The notes: generated by a model not told the origin, from the sequence alone. Shown: positions 47,356 through 56,693, counted from the first letter of the stretch. The stretch is 64,000 nucleotides of DNA from Pseudomonas sp. Irchel 3A7 (GCF_900187565.1 NZ_FYED01000006.1:248001-312000); one strand, 5' to 3'. Numbers and translations are program-made.

Positions 47356-48000
47356 ATGAACGCTCCGGTCAATGAGCTGCAAAGCAAGGGTTCCATGGTG
47401 TTCGTGGTGGATGACGATGTCTCCATTCGCGAAGCGTTGAGCAACCTGTTGCGCTCTGCGGGCATCAACGTCGAGACGTTCGCCTCCACCGCGGAATTTG
47501 TCCGGCAACCGAAGACCGAGGGCGCCAGTTGCCTGGTGCTGGACGTACGGCTTCAGGGTAACAGCGGCCTGGACTTCCAACGGCAGTTGGTTGAGTCGAA
47601 CACCCATATTCCAATCATCATCATTACCGGCCACGGGGACATCGAGATGTCCGTCAAGGCGATGAAAGCCGGTGCCGTGGACTTCCTGGCCAAGCCGTTC
47701 CGTGAACAGGACCTTCTGGACGCGGTGTCCGCCGCGCTTGCCACGGATATCAAGCGCCGGGAAGTCGAGCGACAGCTTGCAGACTTGCACGACCATTACC
47801 AATCACTGACCGTTCGTGAACGAGAGGTGATGGCGCTTGCCGTCAAAGGCCTGATGAACAAGCAGATTGCCGGACAGATGAGCATCAGCGAAATCACCGT
47901 GAAAATTCACCGCGCCCATGCCATGAAAAAAATGCACGCCAAGACCTTTGCTGACCTGGTTCGAATGGCAGAGGCACTGGGGGTAGGGCACAAGGGTTGA
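47356..48000 (+). CDS. FixJ-family response regulator (REC-LuxR HTH)
   Basis: A 214-residue two-domain regulator. The receiver (about 12-130) has VVDDD, phosphoacceptor Asp63 in CLVLDVRLQG and Lys in FLAKPF. The output is a LuxR/NarL-type helix-turn-helix, LTVREREVMALAVKGLMNKQIA through SEITVKIHRAHAMKK. The ATG at 47356 is chosen, since the in-frame extension would overlap the kinase gene. It starts 55 bp after the kinase stop and is its likely cognate partner. The targets are unknown. Confidence 0.93.
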   Translation: MNAPVNELQSKGSMVFVVDDDVSIREALSNLLRSAGINVETFASTAEFVRQPKTEGASCLVLDVRLQGNSGLDFQRQLVESNTHIPIIIITGHGDIEMSVKAMKAGAVDFLAKPFREQDLLDAVSAALATDIKRREVERQLADLHDHYQSLTVREREVMALAVKGLMNKQIAGQMSISEITVKIHRAHAMKKMHAKTFADLVRMAEALGVGHKG

Positions 48001-48060
48001 GCGGGGTAACAGGTTTCTGATCTTCGATGGCACCAAACTTGCGGCCGTTGTAAACCCCTT

Positions 48061-48466
48061 GTGGGAGAGAGCCAGTTCGCGAAGATACTGGCACATTCAG
48101 CAGAGATATCGTCAGACACACCGCTTTCGCGAGCAGGCTCGCTCCCACAGTTTTTGATCCTCGGTGGGAGCGTGGCTTGCCCGCGAAGAGGGCGGCACAT
48201 TCAGCAGAGATGTCGTCAGGCACACCGCTTTCGCGAGCAGGCTCGCTCCCACAGTTTTTGATCCTCGGTGGGAGCGTGGCTTGCCCGCGAAGAGGGCGGC
48301 ACATTCAGCAGAGATGTCGTCAGGCACACCGCTTTCGCGAGCAGGCTCGCTCCCACAGTTTTTGATCCTCGGTGGGAGCGTGGCTTGCCCGCGAAGAGGG
48401 CGGCACATTCAGCAGAGATATCGTCAGACACACCGCTTTCGCGAGCAGGCTCGCTCCCACAGTTAT
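48061..48466. repeat. Tandem array of four REP doublets, 104-bp period
   Basis: Four successive units, each with a REP-like GTGGGAGCGTGGCTTGCCCGC arm and an inverted GCGAGCAGGCTCGCTCCCAC arm, repeat with an exact 104-bp step (TTTTTGATCC at 48151, 48255 and 48359). The two inner units share GATGTCGTCAGGCAC, while the first and last share GATATCGTCAGACAC. The first unit is diverged at its left edge. It fills nearly all of the 482-bp gap. Frames crossing it are repeat translations, not genes. Confidence 0.93.
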
Positions 48467-48482
48467 TGAGGCGTGACCGGAA

Positions 48483-50195
48483 TCAGGACTCCTCATCCTC
48501 GGCGCCGGGATAAAAACCGTGCAGCAGTTGATAGCGGTCACTGCGGATCCTGTCGACCCGCTCCTGCACCTCCTGTTGAGGAAAGCCGAGTAGAATCAGC
48601 GCATGCGAGGCAAGCATCAAGCTGGATTCCATGAGTTCGGGCACTACCTCGCTGGCGCCGGCTGCTTTCAACTCCGGCCCCTGATCATCGTCCCGTGTGC
48701 GTACCAGGATAGGTACGCTCGGGTTGATTCGGCGTGCCGCCAGCAGGATTTGCAGGGCGGTGCCGGTATTGTCGACGGCGATGACCAGCAGGCTGGCACG
48801 CTCCAGCCCGACGGCGGACAGCAGGTCTGCACGCTGTGAATCACCGTAGTGCACGGTACTTTCCGCGACTGCCGCTTCCTGGACCCTCACCGGGTCGCTG
48901 TCCAGCGCGACGTAAGTCTGCTGGGCGTTGCGCAGGAATCGCCCGATGGATTGCCCGACGCGACCATAACCACAAATCACCACATGCTTTTTTGCCTGCG
49001 CGTTGAGCGCACTGATTTCCTCAAGTCTGGCTTCTTCGTTGGGCTTGCGGTGCAAGTGTGCGGCGATGCGAGGGGCCATGCGCAGCAGCGACGGTGTGAC
49101 CAGCATCGAGCAGAAGGTCGCGGCGAGCAACAATCCGCCAAGATCCGCCGGCATCAGATTGTTCTGCTGCATCTGCGTCATCAATGCAAAACAGAACTCG
49201 CCGCCCTGCGCCAGGGCCAGGCCGCTGCGCCAGGCGGTTTCATTGTCACTGCCACGCCACTTGACCAACAGTGCGACCACGCCGGCCTTGATCAGCAACA
49301 GCCCCAGGGTCAGTCCGAGGATCAGCACGCCGTGGCTGGCAAACAGGCGCAAGTCGATCAACATGCCGATACTGACGAAGAACACGCCCAGCAGGATGTC
49401 GCGAAACGGGCGAATATCGGCCTCGATCTGATGCCGGTAATGGCTTTCCCCCAGCAACATGCCGGCGAGAAAGGCGCCAAGGGCAGGGGAGAGACCGATC
49501 AGGTGTGTCAGCCCCGCAGTCAGCAGCACGATTACCAGTGCCAGCAATACGAACAGTTCGGCGGAACGCGAGGCCGCCACCTCATGAAACAAATGGGGCA
49601 ACACCCAGCGACTGAGCAGGGACAGCCCTGCGAACAGCACCAACGTTTTACCCAGCGTCAGGGGAAGCGCCCAGTACCAGGCTTGATCGCTGGTGCCGGC
49701 GAAGACCGGGACCAGCGTCAGCAGTAACACGGCCACGACGTCCTGGAACAACAGCACACCGATAGCGTTCTGGCCATGGCTGCTGAAAATTTCGCCGAGA
49801 CTCCCCAGTTCCTTGCTGACAATGGCGGTAGAGGAAAGGGCCAGGCCACCACCGAGTAAAAACGCCGCCGCCGTAGGCACGCCTGCCAGCATCAACAAGG
49901 CGCCCAACACTGCCCCGGATACCACCACTTGCAAGGTGCCCAAGCCGAACACCACCCGGCGCAGCGCAATCATCTTCGACAGTGAAAATTCCAGCCCCAG
50001 GGAAAACAGCAGAAACACCACGCCCATTTCGGCAATCAGGGGCAACGCATCGCTGTCTTTTACCCAGTCGAAGGCCATCGGTCCGACCATCAGCCCCACG
50101 CACAGATAGCCCAGCACCGGCGGCAAGCGCAAGCGATGGAACAGGGCAATGACGACCAGGGATGAGGTGAAGATGACCAACAGGCTGGCGAACAT
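48483..50195 (-). CDS. Kef-type monovalent cation:proton antiporter
   Basis: A 570-residue CPA2 family transporter. The N-terminal membrane domain has about 12 helices, with LGYLCVGLMVGPMAFDW and LALSSTAIVSKEL. The cytosolic RCK_N/TrkA-N domain (about 400-520) carries HVVICGYGRVGQSIGRFLR for a nucleotide. Similar proteins move K+ or Na+ in exchange for H+; glutathione control as in KefC is not evident. The start at 50195 follows GGAGCGACC, while an open frame back to 50465 crosses repeat DNA and is rejected. It appears monocistronic. Confidence 0.9.
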   Translation of the reverse strand: MFASLLVIFTSSLVVIALFHRLRLPPVLGYLCVGLMVGPMAFDWVKDSDALPLIAEMGVVFLLFSLGLEFSLSKMIALRRVVFGLGTLQVVVSGAVLGALLMLAGVPTAAAFLLGGGLALSSTAIVSKELGSLGEIFSSHGQNAIGVLLFQDVVAVLLLTLVPVFAGTSDQAWYWALPLTLGKTLVLFAGLSLLSRWVLPHLFHEVAASRSAELFVLLALVIVLLTAGLTHLIGLSPALGAFLAGMLLGESHYRHQIEADIRPFRDILLGVFFVSIGMLIDLRLFASHGVLILGLTLGLLLIKAGVVALLVKWRGSDNETAWRSGLALAQGGEFCFALMTQMQQNNLMPADLGGLLLAATFCSMLVTPSLLRMAPRIAAHLHRKPNEEARLEEISALNAQAKKHVVICGYGRVGQSIGRFLRNAQQTYVALDSDPVRVQEAAVAESTVHYGDSQRADLLSAVGLERASLLVIAVDNTGTALQILLAARRINPSVPILVRTRDDDQGPELKAAGASEVVPELMESSLMLASHALILLGFPQQEVQERVDRIRSDRYQLLHGFYPGAEDEES

Positions 50196-50340
50196 GGTCG
50201 CTCCGTGACGCTCTAGTGTGCAGGTGAGCAATTGTAGCTTGCACTGGAACACTCGACCGACGGGCGCGGGCTGTCGCGAAGGGAAGCGTACCTTCCGGGC
50301 AATGTTGTTCAGTATGCGGGTCTTGAATATGTGAGAAATC

Positions 50341-50470
50341 TGTGGCGAGGGAGCTCGCTCCCGTTTGAGTGCGCAGCACTCACAAAAATCGCGATGATGG
50401 TTGGATTTTGGGGCCGCTACGTAGCCCAACGTCGGAACGCCGCCCGGAGCCAGCTCGCTCGCCACAGGGA
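50341..50470. repeat. Diverged REP-like pair upstream of the Kef gene
   Basis: The arm TGTGGCGAGGGAGCTCGCTCCC (50341-50362) and an inverted arm ending GCTCGCTCGCCACA (about 50449-50466) flank a segment with GGGGCCGCTACGTAGCCC. This is a different REP class from the GTGGGAGCGAGC type. The 355-bp gap 50196-50550 otherwise holds the Kef leader and the hairpin at 50518-50544. Confidence 0.65.
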
Positions 50471-50517
50471 TTAGTCAGACAGAGTAAGGAATTGCAAAAG
50501 CGGAGGGGGCGAGCAAT

Positions 50518-50544
50518 CGGGGCCGGTACGGTCGTCCGGCCCCG
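50518..50544 (-). terminator. Hairpin downstream of the LTA-synthase-like gene
   Basis: A perfect 9-bp GC-rich stem CGGGGCCGG/CCGGCCCCG with a 9-base loop lies 7 bp after the stop of the minus-strand gene. No clear U run follows, so it is a probable terminator without the classic tail. Confidence 0.6.
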
Positions 50545-50550
50545 ACAGGG

Positions 50551-52587
50551 TTACTTGCGTACGTTCTGGTACAGCATCAATCTCGACGTTTCATGCATGC
50601 CCCGGGTCAGTTCAACCAGGCGCTTGAACTCTTCAGGGTTTTGCTGGGCCACGTTGTCCAGCGGTGTCGGCGAGGCCAGGTCGTGCAGTGTCGGCGAGCT
50701 GCCGTCGTGCTCCATCTGCACCATGTAGTGCTGGGTGACGCCCGCAATCAACGGGAAGGTGCCTTCACGCAGCACCAATGGCACTACGCGCTCACCCTCG
50801 GGCGCAGGTTGCTGGATATCACGCCCCAGGCCGCTGTTGCGAAACTCAACGCCGGCCATGCCGGCCACGGTCGGCAGCAAGTCCACCAGGCCGACGGCTT
50901 CCTTGACGGTCCGCGTGCCGAGCAGGCCCGGTGCGTGGATGATCATCGGCACCGCGTTACTTTCCAGGCCCAGTTGTTCATAAGCCGGTGCCAGGAAAGG
51001 GATCTGGGCGATACGGGTGTTATGGTCGCCAAACAGCACGAAAATGGTGTTGTCGTACCAACCACCTTCCTTGGCAATTTCCATCAGGCGTCCGATGTTG
51101 AAGTCCAGCAGGCGCACAGCGTTGTACTGCTCGACACTGCGCGATCCCGCGGCCTGGACTTCAGCCAGGGTAGGGTGCTTGACCTCGAATCCGTCATTGG
51201 TCTTGGGAATTGTGAAGGGACGATGGTTGCCGGCCGTCTGCACATAGGCAAAGAACGGTTTGTCCTTGGGCAGGGCTTGCAGGATCTTGTCGGTTTCCTT
51301 GAACAGATCCAGATCCGAAATTCCCCAGACATCCACCACCGGGGCTTGCCAGTCCCGCTCTTCGTACAAGCGGACCCCGTCGATGCTTTGACGGATCAAG
51401 GCGTTCATGTTGGCCCAACCGGAGTTGCCGCCGATGGTGTAGATCTTCTCGTAATCGGTGAACGCATTGATCAGTGTGTGTTGCTTGGTGATCAACGGAT
51501 TACGCGTCGCGGTTTCCTGGCGGGTGACGTCCGGAACCCCGCTGATGCTGGCCCAAACGGTTTTCGCGGTGCCGGTGACCGGCACATAGAAGTGCTCGAA
51601 GAACCAGCTCTGCGTGGCCAGGCGGTCGATATTGGGCGTCGGATTGAGCGGGTTGCCATAGGCCCCGACGGCACTGGTGCCCAGCGATTCAAGCATCACA
51701 AACATCACGTTCGGCGCCCGTGTGCCCGATACCTTGTAGGGCTGTGGCGCCTGGTGACGGACGAAATTCAGGGTTTGCGGGTCGGGCTGGTCGACCCCCA
51801 GGTATTTGGAGATCACGGCATAGTGCTCACGCACCTGCGCTTCGTCATAGCGCGACTGGCCGACCTTGACCGTGTCGTAGAAGAAAATCACCGGGTTCAG
51901 GCCCAGTGCCGCGACCTGGTTATTGCCGGAGAAGAACGCATCGCTCCAGCGCAATGGCACCGGGTTTTCAAGGTTCATGTTCTCGACGCGCCCCAGGATA
52001 CCCAGCAGCACCAACACGACCATCAGCGTGCTGCCCCAGGTGACGGAGAGCGGGTGGATGGCTTTGCGGGCGCGGTCCAGCGTCAGGCGTTCCAGGCGCA
52101 CCAGGACCAGCGTCACCAGTGCGACCGTCGCCAGCCAGCCCAGAGAAATCCAGATGACCGGGTAGGTCTGCCAGACCATGTCACGGGATATTTGCGCGTC
52201 TTCGATGAAGCGCAGGACGGTGGCGTTGATCCTTACACCCAGATAGGCGTAATGGCCAAAATCGACGATATAGATCAGGAGCAGGGCGCCGATGGCGGCC
52301 GACACATACACGCGTCCCAATCGGCGAAGCAGGCGGCTACTCACCAGATTCCAGCGCGGAATCCAGGCCAGCAACGCCAGTGGCAGCATGACCAGGATGG
52401 CCAGGCGCAGATCGAAGCGAAAGCCGATGCCCAGGGTTTCCAGAACGGCATCTTCTGCGCTCAACGCGCTGGCGTCGAAACCGGAAAAGCCGAAAAAGAA
52501 CACTACCCGCAGTAACGCAAACAGCACGAACGCAATCGCTGTTGCGCCTAGCCAGTAATGCAAACGTCTCGATTGCAGCCAACGCAT
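50551..52587 (-). CDS. LTA synthase-like sulfatase-fold phosphoglycerol transferase
   Basis: A 678-residue inner-membrane enzyme. Five hydrophobic segments (about 1-200) are followed by a large periplasmic sulfatase-type domain: NVMFVMLESLGTSAVGAYG, a VTGTAKTVWASISG region that would hold the nucleophile threonine, and FVLFGDHNTR with metal-binding Asp and His. The family includes Gram-positive LtaS and Gram-negative phosphoglycerol or phosphoethanolamine transferases. In Pseudomonas the acceptor is unknown; osmoregulated glucans or surface glycans are possible. The ATG at 52587 after AGGGG is chosen. It follows the small membrane protein by 34 bp. Confidence 0.87.
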   Translation of the reverse strand: MRWLQSRRLHYWLGATAIAFVLFALLRVVFFFGFSGFDASALSAEDAVLETLGIGFRFDLRLAILVMLPLALLAWIPRWNLVSSRLLRRLGRVYVSAAIGALLLIYIVDFGHYAYLGVRINATVLRFIEDAQISRDMVWQTYPVIWISLGWLATVALVTLVLVRLERLTLDRARKAIHPLSVTWGSTLMVVLVLLGILGRVENMNLENPVPLRWSDAFFSGNNQVAALGLNPVIFFYDTVKVGQSRYDEAQVREHYAVISKYLGVDQPDPQTLNFVRHQAPQPYKVSGTRAPNVMFVMLESLGTSAVGAYGNPLNPTPNIDRLATQSWFFEHFYVPVTGTAKTVWASISGVPDVTRQETATRNPLITKQHTLINAFTDYEKIYTIGGNSGWANMNALIRQSIDGVRLYEERDWQAPVVDVWGISDLDLFKETDKILQALPKDKPFFAYVQTAGNHRPFTIPKTNDGFEVKHPTLAEVQAAGSRSVEQYNAVRLLDFNIGRLMEIAKEGGWYDNTIFVLFGDHNTRIAQIPFLAPAYEQLGLESNAVPMIIHAPGLLGTRTVKEAVGLVDLLPTVAGMAGVEFRNSGLGRDIQQPAPEGERVVPLVLREGTFPLIAGVTQHYMVQMEHDGSSPTLHDLASPTPLDNVAQQNPEEFKRLVELTRGMHETSRLMLYQNVRK

Positions 52588-52621
52588 CCATGTACCCCTG
52601 TTAAAAAATTGTCGTTGAATC

Positions 52622-53236
52622 TCAAGCGGACCTGGAGTCTTCCACTGAGCCACGCGATGGGTTTCGCCGGCCATGCATACCGCGCACCGCCAGCATCAGC
52701 AATGCCGAGCAGCAGTACAGGCCCAGCAGCGGATCGACCAGGTAGTCCCAATAGTTATGTGACGGTTTTATCCCGCCGATGAAGGCCAGGGTCGCAGTAG
52801 CCAGCATCACGACGGCCAAATAACTGCGCAGATAAAACAGGCCTGCCGTGAGCAGTCCGACGAAGATCAGCATCGGGCGTGGACTGAAACCGAACCGATA
52901 GGGGTCCAGGTAAGTCAACCCCAGCGTTGCGGGATAGAGCACCAGCGCCATGGCGGCGAAGACAATCAGTACGGTGGTTGTGCCTGGCTTCGCAGCCGGC
53001 AGGAAATCCAGTCGACGCAAACAGCCCCACGCCATGAAAACCAGGGTCGTGACGGCAAGGTCATCAATGTGGCTGCGCAAGTACGCGGCCAACGACAAGC
53101 CATCCAGCGGTATGAAGCTGACTGCCAGCAAGGCGAGCAATAGCCCGATCCGGGCGGTCCTCTTCAAGCCAAAGGACGGCAGCAACAGGAAGATGATCAT
53201 TGCGAAGCTGATATGGGCTTGCCACAGGTTGATCAT
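52622..53236 (-). CDS. Hypothetical polytopic membrane protein
   Basis: A 204-residue protein of unknown family with about six hydrophobic segments and a basic C-terminus (GMHGRRNPSRGSVED). The ATG at 53236 overlaps the sialidase-like stop (ATGA), so I prefer it to an earlier in-frame ATG at 53257. Conserved-looking features are HNYWDYLVDPLLGLY and the HIDDLAVTTLVFMAWGCLRR segment. Tight coupling with the sialidase-fold and LTA-synthase-like genes suggests it helps build or place the same surface product. Confidence 0.75.
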   Translation of the reverse strand: MINLWQAHISFAMIIFLLLPSFGLKRTARIGLLLALLAVSFIPLDGLSLAAYLRSHIDDLAVTTLVFMAWGCLRRLDFLPAAKPGTTTVLIVFAAMALVLYPATLGLTYLDPYRFGFSPRPMLIFVGLLTAGLFYLRSYLAVVMLATATLAFIGGIKPSHNYWDYLVDPLLGLYCCSALLMLAVRGMHGRRNPSRGSVEDSRSA

Positions 53237-54531
53237 TTGGCACGCTCCGACAGCCACGCATCGTTGAAGGTGACGTGCTTGATGAAGGTGTTATTCCAGG
53301 AATAAACCAGGTGATACAAACCGTCGGGACTTCGAATGAAGTAGGGGTATTCATATTCGAAAACGCAGCCTTGCGCCTTGCAGACCCGGTTGTCGAGGTT
53401 GTTCAGGAACTGGGCCTCCAGCGGTTGGCGAAGTGCGCCGCTGGATCCGCGGAATTCTCTACCGATGATTTCCTTGTAGGCCTCGGGCGAAAACGTATCG
53501 CCCTCAGGATCAGGAGACTTGTCGAGGTCGCGCAGCGAGCGCCAATCGTCCATTTTTGCATCGGTACCATAAAGACTCAGTTTGAAGCGCCCCTCCTGTA
53601 AATCATTGAGCGCCACCAACAACCCATGTTCGGGTGTCGCGATGGCCGCCAACGAGGAGTTCGGGTTCGAGGGGTCGAGCGGATAAGGTTCGCTCCAGGT
53701 TTGCCCGGCGTCTTCGGTACGGGTCGCCAGGACACGGTGGTGGGTATCGCCGGCATAGCGCAGCAAGGCGATGCCACGCTGGCCATCCAGCGGAACGACC
53801 GTGGGTTGCAATGAGTTATTGCCGCGGCTGATGCGGTATTTATCGATCACATCACCGTCAGCGCTCAGGTACAGGTACTCGGAAAACTTGCCCAGGAATT
53901 CGTGGTAGACCGGCAAACCGATGGAGCCGTCGGCATGGAACACCGGGGCCGAACGTACCAGGGTGCTGATATTCAGAAACGGGGAGGTGACCAACTGGCG
54001 TGGTTCGGACCACTGGCGACCATAGTCGTCGGAGACCATCACATTGACCGCACTGCCGGCCCAGCCACCCATGGACACTGACACGTAGAACAACCAGAGG
54101 CGGTTGTCCGGTGCGAGCGCAACGACCGGGTTGCCCAATTTGCGGATGTATTTGCGAGTGCCCTGTTGGGTCGAATCCCGAGTCGCCAGAACCTGTTCCG
54201 CCCCCCATTCGCCGGTTTTCGCGTCGAAGCGGGCAGAGCGCACCTGCACGTCGGCCGCGCCTTCGCGTGTGCCGGCGAACCAGACTGCCATCAGGCTGCC
54301 GTCAGGCAAGGCGGTGACTGCCGAGGAATGTACGAAATCCACCAGGCCGGATGAGGCAAATCGACTGGTGTAAATGGGTTTGGCGACTTGATCAGCCACG
54401 GCCCGGGTCGGACTCATCAGGGCAAAGGATGAGTGCACTGGTGCGGGGTGGGTGAGCCATGCGGTCGCGAACAGGCAAGTAAGGGCAAGGTAAGCCCCGA
54501 ATGCAGGGAGGCTGGGTAGGTGGATGCGCAT
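53233..54531 (-). CDS. Sialidase-fold (BNR repeat) exported protein
   Basis: A 432-residue protein with an N-terminal hydrophobic segment (about 10-28) that is a signal peptide or anchor. Asp-box motifs SDDYGRQWSEP and TEDAGQTWSEP mark a six-bladed propeller of the BNR_2 type. True sialidases need an Arg triad, a Tyr and a Glu; Arg candidates exist, but I cannot confirm the triad. It is the first gene of a three-gene set with an LTA-synthase-like enzyme, so it may trim or recognise an envelope glycan instead of host sialic acid. Confidence 0.82.
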   Translation of the reverse strand: MRIHLPSLPAFGAYLALTCLFATAWLTHPAPVHSSFALMSPTRAVADQVAKPIYTSRFASSGLVDFVHSSAVTALPDGSLMAVWFAGTREGAADVQVRSARFDAKTGEWGAEQVLATRDSTQQGTRKYIRKLGNPVVALAPDNRLWLFYVSVSMGGWAGSAVNVMVSDDYGRQWSEPRQLVTSPFLNISTLVRSAPVFHADGSIGLPVYHEFLGKFSEYLYLSADGDVIDKYRISRGNNSLQPTVVPLDGQRGIALLRYAGDTHHRVLATRTEDAGQTWSEPYPLDPSNPNSSLAAIATPEHGLLVALNDLQEGRFKLSLYGTDAKMDDWRSLRDLDKSPDPEGDTFSPEAYKEIIGREFRGSSGALRQPLEAQFLNNLDNRVCKAQGCVFEYEYPYFIRSPDGLYHLVYSWNNTFIKHVTFNDAWLSERAK

Positions 54532-54784
54532 AATGTAAGGCTGTGCATCTCTTGGTCAGGTAAGGCAGCGTAACCTATCACTTGTAGTTACTAACTCGGT
54601 GTTTAGCGAGCTGGTGCTTTGTAAGCAAATGTGTTTTTGGCGTTATCAGCTCTCTGGTTGATGTTCTATTTTCTTTTATATCAATAGCTTGTGGCAGGGT
54701 TGAGCGCCCCATCCGTTGATCGAAAACCTCGTCTCGACGACCTTTGATCATGCTGTTCCTTTCCTCATGGGCGGTGAACCGGTG

Positions 54785-54810
54785 CCGCGGTCCGGGCCAG
54801 GAAACCGCGG
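54785..54810 (-). terminator. Hairpin downstream of the Gfa gene
   Basis: A 7-bp stem CCGCGGT/ACCGCGG lies 12 bp after the gene's stop. No T run is present, so terminator function is uncertain. The remaining 54532-54784 is AT-rich and probably carries the promoter of the sialidase-like operon. Confidence 0.4.
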
Positions 54811-54821
54811 CGACCGATCAA

Positions 54822-55400
54822 TCAGGCGGCGGGGAGCAGGCCTTTCTGTTTGGCGACATGAGTCGCCAGTGCGTCCATCAGATCCGGGGACAGGCAATCA
54901 TAGGGCTCCAGGCCGATCGAGCGCAGGCGCTCACGGATAGCCTTCATTTGCGCCGGTGGCGTACCGGTTTCGATCAAGGAAGACACGAACCCCGCGAAGC
55001 CTGGTGCAGACCATCCCTTCTGGGGAGAGAGTTCGGTGTGAATGAAGTCCAGGCCATATAACGCATGGTCCTTGTTTTCGATACGCCCGAAGAGATGGGC
55101 GTGGCACTGCTTGCAGGCATGGCGTTGGACGGTGGCGGCTTCGTCGACAATCGCCAGTTTTTCGCCGTGGGCAATAATGCTGACCTTATTGCGAGGTACA
55201 GCGGCAATGACCGCGAATAACGCATTTTGCGGTTTCCAGCATTTGCTGCAGCCGCACGCGTGGTTGTGCACGGTTTGCGCGTCGATCCTGACTTCGACCT
55301 TGTCGGTTGCACACAGGCATTGCAGGGTGCCACCTGTGAAATTGGCGGCGGCGGGTTGGATGCCATTGTCCAGTGCAGGGTGAAGTTTCATGGTGTTCAT
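54822..55400 (-). CDS. gfa: S-(hydroxymethyl)glutathione synthase-like (GFA/CENP-V family)
   Basis: A 192-residue zinc protein of the GFA fold. Cysteine clusters [17 protein letters not shown] and [13 protein letters not shown] provide the two zinc sites. The classical role is speeding formaldehyde addition to glutathione, although this activity has been disputed for some members. [15 protein letters not shown] and [13 protein letters not shown] match the long Gfa-type proteins, not short GFA domains. The RBS AAGGAGAA precedes the ATG. It stands alone and is divergent from the AtsK-like gene. Confidence 0.87.
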   Translation of the reverse strand: MNTMKLHPALDNGIQPAAANFTGGTLQCLCATDKVEVRIDAQTVHNHACGCSKCWKPQNALFAVIAAVPRNKVSIIAHGEKLAIVDEAATVQRHACKQCHAHLFGRIENKDHALYGLDFIHTELSPQKGWSAPGFAGFVSSLIETGTPPAQMKAIRERLRSIGLEPYDCLSPDLMDALATHVAKQKGLLPAA

Positions 55401-55781
55401 GCTGGCTTCTCCTTTTCAGTGCTTCAGACAAAAAGAGCCGGCGGTGTACCCAGGGCAGTCGCTGATCCGAACCGATACCGGCTCATGTTCACGGGCCATC
55501 ATCAGAATATTCCACGTCACCCGAGAACGCCTGAATCTCGACAACCGGTAAGGGAGCGCGTCAGGCCACTGTTAGTTGGAACGCCAGCTCCATAATTTCG
55601 TTTATGTTGGTTAATTAGTTATGAGCTAATAACCGCAGCCTTATAACGCTTCTCCGTTTTTTACGACGGCTTAGTTATACGGAGCGCACTTATATCTTTA
55701 TACGAAATGATGATTAGTCATGGGGTGTTTTATGTCTTTATGATCTGTCCCACAACAACTCGTGAGACAGGAGGTAACTCG
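55401..55781. promoter_or_regulatory. AT-rich divergent promoter region before the sulfur cluster
   Basis: A 381-bp gap without a gene, with AT content rising from about 55590. It holds the inverted repeat GTTAT-N6-ATAAC (55618-55633) and repeated TTAGTTAT motifs (55615-55622, 55669-55676). The position suits a sulfur-starvation activator such as CysB or a Cbl-like protein, but no defined consensus was identified. Confidence 0.45.
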
Positions 55782-56693
55782 ATGACCATTCAAATCAAAC
55801 CCGTCGCTGGTCGTATTGGTGCGCAACTGGAGGGAGTCAAGCTGGGTGGGAACATCAGTGATGAAACATTCGAATTCATTAACCAGGCACTTCTGAAATA
55901 TAAAGTCCTGTTCTTTCGCGACCAACACTTGGACGACGCCGAGCACGAAGCTTTTTCCCGGCGTTTCGGTGACCAGGTGCCGCATCCGACCGTGCGTTCC
56001 GCCGAAAAAAGTGCCGCTATCCTGCACCTGGACGCCAAGGAAACCCGCGCCAACTCCTGGCATACCGATGTGACCTTTGTTGCCAATTACCCCAAAATAT
56101 CCATCTTGCGCGGTGTGGTTATTCCACCTTATGGCGGCGACACGGTGTGGGCTAATACCGCAGCGGCCTATGCCGACTTGCCCGAGCCATTGAAACAACT
56201 TGCAGATGGCCTCCGCGCGTTGCACACCAACTTATATGACTATGCGGCGCCGCGTAATACCGATGAGTCGGGTTTGAAACGCTACCGCGAACAATTTACC
56301 GCCGAAGTCTACGAGACCGAACATCCTTTGGTACGGGTGCATCCGGAGTCGGGTGAAAGAAGTTTGTTGTTGGGGCACTTTGTCAAACACATACAAGGCG
56401 TCAGCAATAACGATTCGAAACAACTGATTCGTCTGTTTCACGACCGCATAACCCATGTCGACAACACCGTGCGCTGGCGCTGGCATGAGGGTGACGTGGT
56501 GATCTGGGATAACCGCGCCACGCAACATATCGCGATCAACGACTACGGCGATGCCCGGCGCATCGTGCGCCGAACCACCATCGACGGTGATGTACCGGTA
56601 GGGGTGGACGGTCGCCTGAGCCAGGCGCTCAAGCCAAGCCCGGATACCCGCTCGCCGAAAACCGAAGCCGACAAAAAACACCTCGCCGCCTGA
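55782..56693 (+). CDS. AtsK-like alkylsulfatase, Fe(II)/2-oxoglutarate dioxygenase
   Basis: A 303-residue TauD-family dioxygenase closely resembling AtsK of P. putida, which oxidises medium-chain alkyl sulfate esters to aldehyde and sulfate. The metal triad is His94-x-Asp96 (SWHTDVTF) and His248 (RATQHIAI), with Arg candidates for 2-oxoglutarate near 259-263. GGDTVWANTAAAY and EVPVGVDG-like C-terminal features match AtsK. The ATG at 55782 follows ACAGGAGG. It heads a cluster with an ABC importer and an FMN monooxygenase and probably releases sulfur from organosulfates during sulfur limitation. Confidence 0.88.
   Translation: MTIQIKPVAGRIGAQLEGVKLGGNISDETFEFINQALLKYKVLFFRDQHLDDAEHEAFSRRFGDQVPHPTVRSAEKSAAILHLDAKETRANSWHTDVTFVANYPKISILRGVVIPPYGGDTVWANTAAAYADLPEPLKQLADGLRALHTNLYDYAAPRNTDESGLKRYREQFTAEVYETEHPLVRVHPESGERSLLLGHFVKHIQGVSNNDSKQLIRLFHDRITHVDNTVRWRWHEGDVVIWDNRATQHIAINDYGDARRIVRRTTIDGDVPVGVDGRLSQALKPSPDTRSPKTEADKKHLAA

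Noticed and set aside
48061..48466. CRISPR-like regular repeats
   Set aside because: The unit is 104 bp with paired inverted REP arms and near-identical internal sequence, not short repeats with unique spacers, and no cas gene is nearby.
48164..48513. Several small ORFs giving RAGSLPQ or SRLAPT peptides
   Set aside because: They are in-frame readings of REP arms, repeated wherever the element occurs, with no start signals or codon pattern of a gene.
50196..50465. 90-residue N-terminal extension of the Kef antiporter
   Set aside because: It runs through REP-like DNA, is hydrophilic and unlike the family; GGAGCGACC-ATG at 50195 is the natural start.
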